A stretch of DNA of 64,000 bases from Diplosphaera chodatii (taxonomy: Eukaryota > Chlorophyta > Trebouxiophyceae > Prasiolales > Stichococcaceae). Position numbers and translations under genes: made by a program. The notes under the pieces are model-generated. The model had not been told where the DNA came from, made no database searches, and worked only from the letters and a program-made list of their open reading frames with translations. Shown piece by piece: positions 58,691 through 64,000 of this stretch (position 1 is its first letter; every line of letters begins with the position of its first letter). The stretch covers positions 992,001 through 1,056,000 of the forward strand of contig JAALGY010000019.1 in the NCBI GenBank assembly GCA_032358165.1. The letters are read 5' to 3'.

Positions 58691-58940
58691 GGTTTAACCG
58701 CGTGTCGTGGCATGTGAGGCTAGCTAGTTCAGTAGGGTTCTAGGTGAGCGTGTGCAATCGAGTGTGCATGAGGCGTGTGCCTGCTAATCAGGCTCGTGCC
58801 TATTGGAACGTCGATTTGGCGACTGTGTTACTTGGGTCATGTGAAGCATGACGTTGCTCCTTAGCTCCAGGCTGGTGAGCCCTGTGCCACCCTGTACAGT
58901 GGCGGTGCTGTTTTTGCATTGCCACTGCTGCAAAGTACTA

Positions 58941-59196
58941 AGCGGGTATCACACTCTCATAAACATTTCAGGGTTCAGGCTGCTTGCACCTCGAGTTGTG
59001 TCGAACGTTGTCAGATCAGCCAGCGCTGTACTCTGCATCTCAGACCTGCAACCTCTGTAGCCTTACAAAGCGGGTATCACACTCTCATAAAAACATTTCA
59101 GGGTTCAGGCTGCTTGCACCTCGAGTTGTGTCGAACGTTGTCAGATCAGCCAGCGCAGTACTCTGCATCTCAACAACCTGCAGCCTCTGTAGCCTC
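58941..59196 (+). repeat. 128-bp tandem direct duplication
   Basis: Two adjacent copies, 58941-59068 and 59069-59196, begin AGCGGGTATCACACTCTCAT. They differ by a 2-base insertion in the A run (ATAAAC versus ATAAAAAC), GCTGTA versus GCAGTA, and small changes near the ends. I estimate about 95 percent identity by eye. The high identity points to a recent event. Confidence 0.9.
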
Positions 59197-59234
59197 TGTA
59201 GCCTCTGTAGCCTCTGTTTTCTCTGTTTTCTCTG
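59183..59234 (+). repeat. 9-bp minisatellite GCCTCTGTA with TTTTCTCTG extension
   Basis: GCCTCTGTA is repeated at 59183, 59192 and 59201, with a fourth partial copy at 59210. Two copies of TTTTCTCTG follow at 59217 and 59226. The array starts inside the end of the second 128-bp copy; the first copy has only one CCTCTGTAG unit at that place. Confidence 0.85.
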
Positions 59235-59317
59235 TTCCACGCGTCAGACTCACAAGGCTGTACCTGAAGCTATCCGGCATCCGGCACCCGCCCTTCTGGA
59301 TCATCTTTTGGCTTGGC

Positions 59318-62217
59318 ATGGGTGCGTGCTGCTATCGTGGGATGTCTCCCGCTGCATATGTCGCTGCCGTCAGCTGACGTTCAGGGCGACGGCAATGAGA
59401 CCCGCATCATGATATTTCCCAGGTGGCGGTCTGGGGTTCCTAAACAAGAAGACATGGTGAGCGCATGCGCCAAGCTTCAGGACTTGTGAGTCTGCAGCGT
59501 AGCCGCCGTTCTCCACAGCCGCGAATACTGGAACTATGTGATGTGTGGTGCGCAGGCACCCGGGGCGCATGCAGAATCAAGAGCGTTTGTGGAAGGCGGA
59601 GGAGGAGGCTGCGGCTGAGCAGCGGTCGCTCGCTGAGCTTCGCAAGAAGATCGAGGATGAGCGCGGTCGGGAGGAGCTGCGGCAGGCTGCCATCGCTGGC
59701 GGTCATCAGAAGTGCGTCGCCATGTGATGACTGCCGGGCAGCAATCTGGCTGCAGTGTAGCCCACAGTGCAGGCCAAGCAATTTCTCAGCGTTGGGCGTA
59801 CAATGCTGCTGCGTCATCCTGCAGGGCAGCAGACAGGCTGGACTGGATGTACCAGGGCGGCATGACGGCAAAGGTGGAGGCGGACAAGCGCAGCGAGGAG
59901 GCCATGCTCGGCACAGCGCCCGTGCCGGCCCAGGAGGCCGACAAGGAGGTGCGCCGCCGCTCGGCGGTGTCAGGAGCATTGCAACAGGATTTTGACAAGT
60001 GTGTTGTTAGGAAAAGAAGGTGCTCATGCTGGTTGGTGCACATGTGTGGACTCTGCAGCTAATACCACCATTGGCGCAGACCAGATGCTGTGTTGCATGT
60101 TGGATACAGCGACGGCAAGTTGTGCTGTTGTGGTGCCGATGCAGGTCAGCCGGCTTGAGCAGGCAACCCTGCTGCCATCGTTCTATGCGGAGGACACACC
60201 GACGGCAGCCAATGAGACGTGGGCGCGCCTGCATGCCGACCCACTGTTCGCCATCCGGCAGCAGGAGGTGTCGGCGCGCAAGCAGGTTGTACAAAACCCT
60301 GCGCAGATGCTGCGCATCAGGCAGCAGGTGAGCTGGGGTCATCCTGCCTGCAACTTGTTGTTGTCTCCCTGCTGCGCATCTGACGTGGGAAGAGGCAACT
60401 AGTTAGACATCTGGCGCGGCATTACAGCACAACTGGCGGCCAGACTGATGCTCACTGCAGAGTGCATTTGCGCATCCAGTGACTCGACAGCTGTGATGGC
60501 TAGGTGCAAGCGCTGAAGGAGCAGCAGCTGGCGAAGAAGCTGGCCAAAAAGGAAGCCAAGGCAGCCAAAAAGGCAGAAAAGGCTGCCAAAAAGGCGAACA
60601 AGGGAGGCAAGCAGAAGGACATACCAGCGCCGCGGCGGCAGTCACCTGATGTGCAGCCCAGCTCCAGCTGCTATGCCCCCAGCGACGGACACAGGCAGGA
60701 TGCCAGCACACACAGCGACGGCGGCCATGCGTACGGTGGGGCCAGTCACCGCAGCAGGGGTGCTCATGGCGCAGGGGACCGCAATGCCAGTGGGCGGGAC
60801 GACCGCATCGGCAGCAGGGAGCGCCGTCATGACAGCAGCAATGGTCATGTCAGGGAAGATCGGCGGCCGGACCGTCGAGGTCGGCATGACCGGCCGGAGG
60901 ACACTGAAGCTGGCAACACAGCTAAGCGGCAGCGGCGCTCAAGGTCAGGGCCAGCAGCAGAGCTCCCAGCTGTCACCATCATGTGCTGTGCAGTGTCTGA
61001 CCACTGGGCCAGAGGGTTGTCCAGTAGCACTTTACCGGCACTGACATGCAGTGCAATGGACACTGTACAGGTCGCCAGACGAGCGGGCACAGCGTCGCAG
61101 CCACCAGAACGGGCACATAGCAGAGCCGCGGCCTCACCGTGATCATGCCTCAGGTGCTCATGGCCTCCCGAGGGCCAGTGACACCTTGGGTGCAGGTCGT
61201 TGCCTGATGCAGAAGGCAGTGCAATGTTGCGCCAGGCATTCGACAGGCCAGCCATGTGATCCTGACAACGCAGGGGAGAAGGCGCGCCCTGAACGGCATC
61301 ATGCAGATGGCGCATCAGCGCAGGCAGGCGCCGATATCGCCTATGGTCTGAATGCCAGTGAGCACCAGGGCAGCGATCGCAGGTCGGTCGTTGACCATCA
61401 GCATGTGCGAGATGTTGGCTTCAGTGGTGCATGGTGCATGTCAACTTCATGTTGTGAGTTGAGTTGAGTTGAACAGCTTCGAGTGACTGCAGCGAGCATG
61501 CCGCCGCGACACGCAAGCGGCTGGAGGATGCTGCCGAGGCCAAGGAAGCCGCTGACAAGGCAGCAAACGCCGCGCGAAATGAACGCCGCAAGCACACCGC
61601 AGGCCGCCTCACTGCCGAGGTCTGTAGGGTTTGCCAGCACTTCAGTTTGGCAAACTTGTTGATTGACATTGTTGATTGACAGTCGTCAGGGTGGTCACCA
61701 GCAGGCATGGCAGCATGAGCAATGCGCCTCTCCACACCTTATGAATCCTAACGTATCAGTGCCGTGCTGCGCAGGAGAAGGCGGCGCGGCTGGCAGAGAT
61801 GACAGCTAATGCGAGCGCGCATGACGACAGTCGCTCGCAGCGCCTGCAGCGTGAGGCTGGCAGGGACGCAGCCGCCCAAGGTGATCCTCCCCAGCAACTG
61901 GGTCCGGCGCACTGCAAGATGTGCCCCGTTGATTATGGTACCGAGCAAGCGATCCGCACCAACCGAACGTGCATTCCTAGCTCTGAGGTGGTTACTTGCC
62001 TTGCTTTGAGGCCTGACTGTTACCAATTTCTGCTGCAGAGGCGGAGGAAACTGGCCAGCCACGGCACCACTCAGAATCAGCGGCGTTCATGAGCAAGGCG
62101 CAGAAGGAGATGTATGGCACGGCGGGCGACGCCGGCAGCCTGGAAGACCGTGTGACGCGCCGCAAGTACTACATTGACCGGAAGCCGGATGACAGCAATG
62201 CATTCCGCCGCGGCTAG
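59318..62217 (+). CDS. CWC25: Pre-mRNA splicing factor CWC25
   Basis: The gene starts with a 4-nt coding exon, ATGG (59318-59321). It joins exon 2 (59423-59456) and then 59556 onward to read MGGGLGFLNKKTWHPGRMQNQERLWKAEEEA, with TG|G across the second junction. This matches the invariant CWC25 N-terminus. CWC25 is a step-one factor that helps the spliceosome carry out branching. Further blocks are RLDWMYQGGM (near 59835), FYAEDTPTAANETWARLHADPLF (60185), KKEAKAAKKAEKAAKKA, an Arg/Ser/His-rich stretch (60650-61400), EKAARLAEMTANASAHDDSRSQRL (61780) and the end FMSKAQKEMYG...SLEDRVTRRKYYIDR, which closes with NAFRRG at TAG 62215-62217. Both ends and the middle fit the family. Exon limits in the low-complexity centre (60950-61480) are uncertain. 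Confidence 0.9.
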
Positions 62218-62623
62218 AGCTTTGCCGGATTGCGAGCTGCTCAGCCTTGGGGGCCTACTGGGCTCATGTCCCTCCGCAGATGTGTGTCTTACAGCATGCG
62301 TGTGTTACTGTTGCTCACTTGAAAGTGTTAATCTGAATACCATGCTATGCAGAGCAGCGGTTTGCAGGTTCACTAGTAGGCTTGGCAATTACCCAGTGTC
62401 AGCATGCCATCGAGGTCCAGCGGGCAGACGCCTAACTGCCCTCACAGCTTCCTCCCCCCAAAGCAGATCGGCGACATGCGCGGGAGCACGCGAGGTGCAG
62501 CGTGTGTGCACCTCTCAAAAGCAGCACGTAGGCCACGCATGGCGAATGCTGCCAGTTCGTGGCTGCAGGGAGCGCGTATGTTGTGTTGACGTGCAGTAGC
62601 ATTTGAAGTTGTCAGTGGCCACA
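62218..62623. other. Intergenic region between CWC25 and DHCR7
   Basis: About 400 bp on the same strand between stop and start codons. I see no TGTAA, repeat or coding exon. It should contain the 3' UTR of CWC25 and the promoter of the sterol reductase gene. Confidence 0.45.
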
Positions 62624-64000
62624 ATGGTACAGACGCGCAGGCAGAGCCTGGTAGCAACAGGAGGTGATGCGACACCACCTCGCACCCCGAATGTAACCAA
62701 ATCGCCTGCCAAGACGCCAGCCACAAATGGCAGGCGTAGCAGCAAGTCGAAAGACTGGGCATCAAGCCACGGGACAGGCGACCGATCTGGCGCCTGGGGC
62801 CTGTCCGGCACGCTCGGGCAGTATGTCAGCGTCGGGGGCACGCTGTTTCTCATCGCCATCACCCCCATCTTCGCAATCCTCATGTGCGCCCAGAAACAGT
62901 CCATCAGCCGCCAGCGCAACTTACCATGCAATAGAACCTTGCCTAGTGCACGAAGTTTTGAGAGGTGTGGGCACGTCTGCTTGCAGGACGTTCACCTATG
63001 TGCACCTGGACGCGTCAGTGTTGGCTTTGTGGAAGTACTACGAGAAGCTCGGCGTGCGTGGCCTGTGGGATGCCATGCCGCGGCCTACACCGGACGCCTG
63101 GACGCACGTTGCGGTGTTTGGCGTCCTGGAGGCCGCGTTGCAGATGCTGCTGCCGGGCAAGGAGCACAAGGGGCCTGTCACCCCGAACGGCAATGTGCCA
63201 GTCTACAAGGTGCATGCCCGCGATGTCAGTCAGTGTGGGGAAGTTTCCCCTGGCCCATATTGAAAGTCCGCCACGCACATGTCTCTGCCTGGACGGTGAA
63301 TTGAGATCCCAGCAGCTACAAGCTGCGCCGCATATTTCCGTGGTCTTACGACCCGGAGGTAAAGCAACTGCGATGCAAACGCTGATTGCAGGCCAATGGT
63401 GTGGCTGCTTTCCTGACGACGCTGGCGCTGTTTTTCAGCACATGGAGGTCTGCAACATTGACTTAGGTTGCATGCTGACCTGCGTGCTAAGTGCACTGCT
63501 GTGACACAACTGAAGGGGCTGCCACTATCTCCTATATTTGCAGGTTGGGCTGGTTCGATCCAGCACATGTGTATGACATGATGACGGAGATCATCTCGAC
63601 TTTGACGGTCTTCAGCTTGGGCTTTTGTGTGTTCTTGTACCTCAAGGTGGGTCTTCAGCTCGTGCAGCAACCGGACTTATATGGTCATTGCTAGTGTGTG
63701 TGGATTAAGGCTGGACCTGGCCTGGCACACCTGACTGCAGGGACACTTTGCACCGTCCAGCACTGATTCCGGCAGCACCGGCAGCATCATCTTCGACTTC
63801 TACTGGGGTGACCGCTGGGAAGTCTTGCAGTAGTGCTGATCAGGATGGTTAGATCGTGACCCTGCTGTTGCACTCTGAGCAGTCTTTGACATGCTTCATC
63901 AGATGACTGATCACCTGCTGCAGGCATGGAGCTCTATCCACGGATTGGCAGCTTTGATCTCAAGACTTGGACCAACTGCCGCATGGGCATGATGTCGTGG
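62624..64000 (+). CDS. DHCR7: 7-dehydrocholesterol (sterol delta-7) reductase, 5' part
   Basis: The gene runs off the window end. ATG 62624 opens a basic N-terminal extension of about 65 residues (MVQTRRQSLVATGGD, with SPAKTP and RRSSKSKD). Then come the first membrane span (YVSVGGTLFLIAITPIFAIL), LWKYYEKLGVRGLWDAMPRPTPDAW, EAALQMLLPGKEHKGPVTPNGNVPVYK, ANGVAAFLTTLALFFSTW, LGWFDPAHVYDMMTEIIS and FCVFLYLKGHFAPSS.DSGSTGSIIFDFYWG. The last exon begins at 63925 with MELYPRIGSFDLKTWTNCRMGMMSW. DHCR7/DWF5 reduces the C7-C8 double bond of sterols in the ER with NADPH. LPGK.. GP.TP.GN.PVYKANG and FDFYWGMELYPRI are family signatures. ERG24/TM7SF2 are relatives, but the GSTGSIIFDFYWG and GPVTPNG context favours DHCR7. 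Confidence 0.9.

Larger units (their letters stand above)
58691..59317. other. Intergenic region between MAK16 and CWC25 carrying a tandem duplication
   Basis: About 630 bp on the same strand between stop and start codons. It contains a 128-bp direct duplication, a 9-bp minisatellite and a short T/C-rich repeat, all listed separately. It is otherwise non-coding as far as I can see. Confidence 0.6.

Overview
This window is nuclear DNA from a photosynthetic eukaryote, most likely a chlorophyte green alga of trebouxiophyte type. The evidence is the gene structure and the gene set. Genes are GC-rich and cut by many short introns, mostly G|GTGNG...TGCAG|G. TGTAA, the usual green-algal polyadenylation signal, follows several stop codons. 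The genes include a chloroplast-type CYP97B cytochrome P450 and a plant-type sterol delta-7 reductase. No prokaryotic operon, rRNA, tRNA, CRISPR array or transposon was seen. All gene models were joined by eye from splice consensus, reading phase and family similarity, so starts and small exons are provisional.

Layout from left to right: (1) an 86-residue unknown protein (69-540, +); (2) a CCDC174-like nuclear protein (694-1959, -); (3) a giant VPS13-type bridge-like lipid transfer protein covering 2417-25544 (+), more than a third of the window; (4) a type II thymidine kinase (26075-27546, +); (5) a UBE2D-class ubiquitin-conjugating enzyme (27999-29086, -); (6) an 89-residue single-span membrane protein (29558-30137, +); (7) a long protein that starts with a Sec16-like C-terminal conserved domain and ends with a p115/Uso1-like coiled-coil tail (30276-40295, +); (8) a coiled-coil protein of unknown role (40649-45227, -); (9) CYP97B (45989-49966, +); (10) an ERGIC3/Erv46-type cargo receptor (50748-53346, +); (11) an AIMP1/Arc1-type tRNA-binding cofactor (53666-56200, -); (12) MAK16 (56872-58690, +); (13) splicing factor CWC25 (59318-62217, +); (14) the 5' part of 7-dehydrocholesterol reductase (62624 to the window end, +).

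The genes are mostly unrelated housekeeping functions. A membrane-traffic and lipid theme recurs: VPS13, the Sec16/p115 hybrid, ERGIC3 and DHCR7 all act at or near the ER. A second theme is RNA: CCDC174, AIMP1-like, MAK16 and CWC25. Four gene pairs are divergent with 450-760 bp between start codons.

The points most worth a second look are the Sec16-domain/p115-tail hybrid, the VPS13 protein with an N-terminal membrane anchor and tandem C2 domains, the GC-AG introns in several genes, copies of a splice donor inside ERGIC3 intron 1, and a 128-bp tandem duplication just upstream of CWC25.
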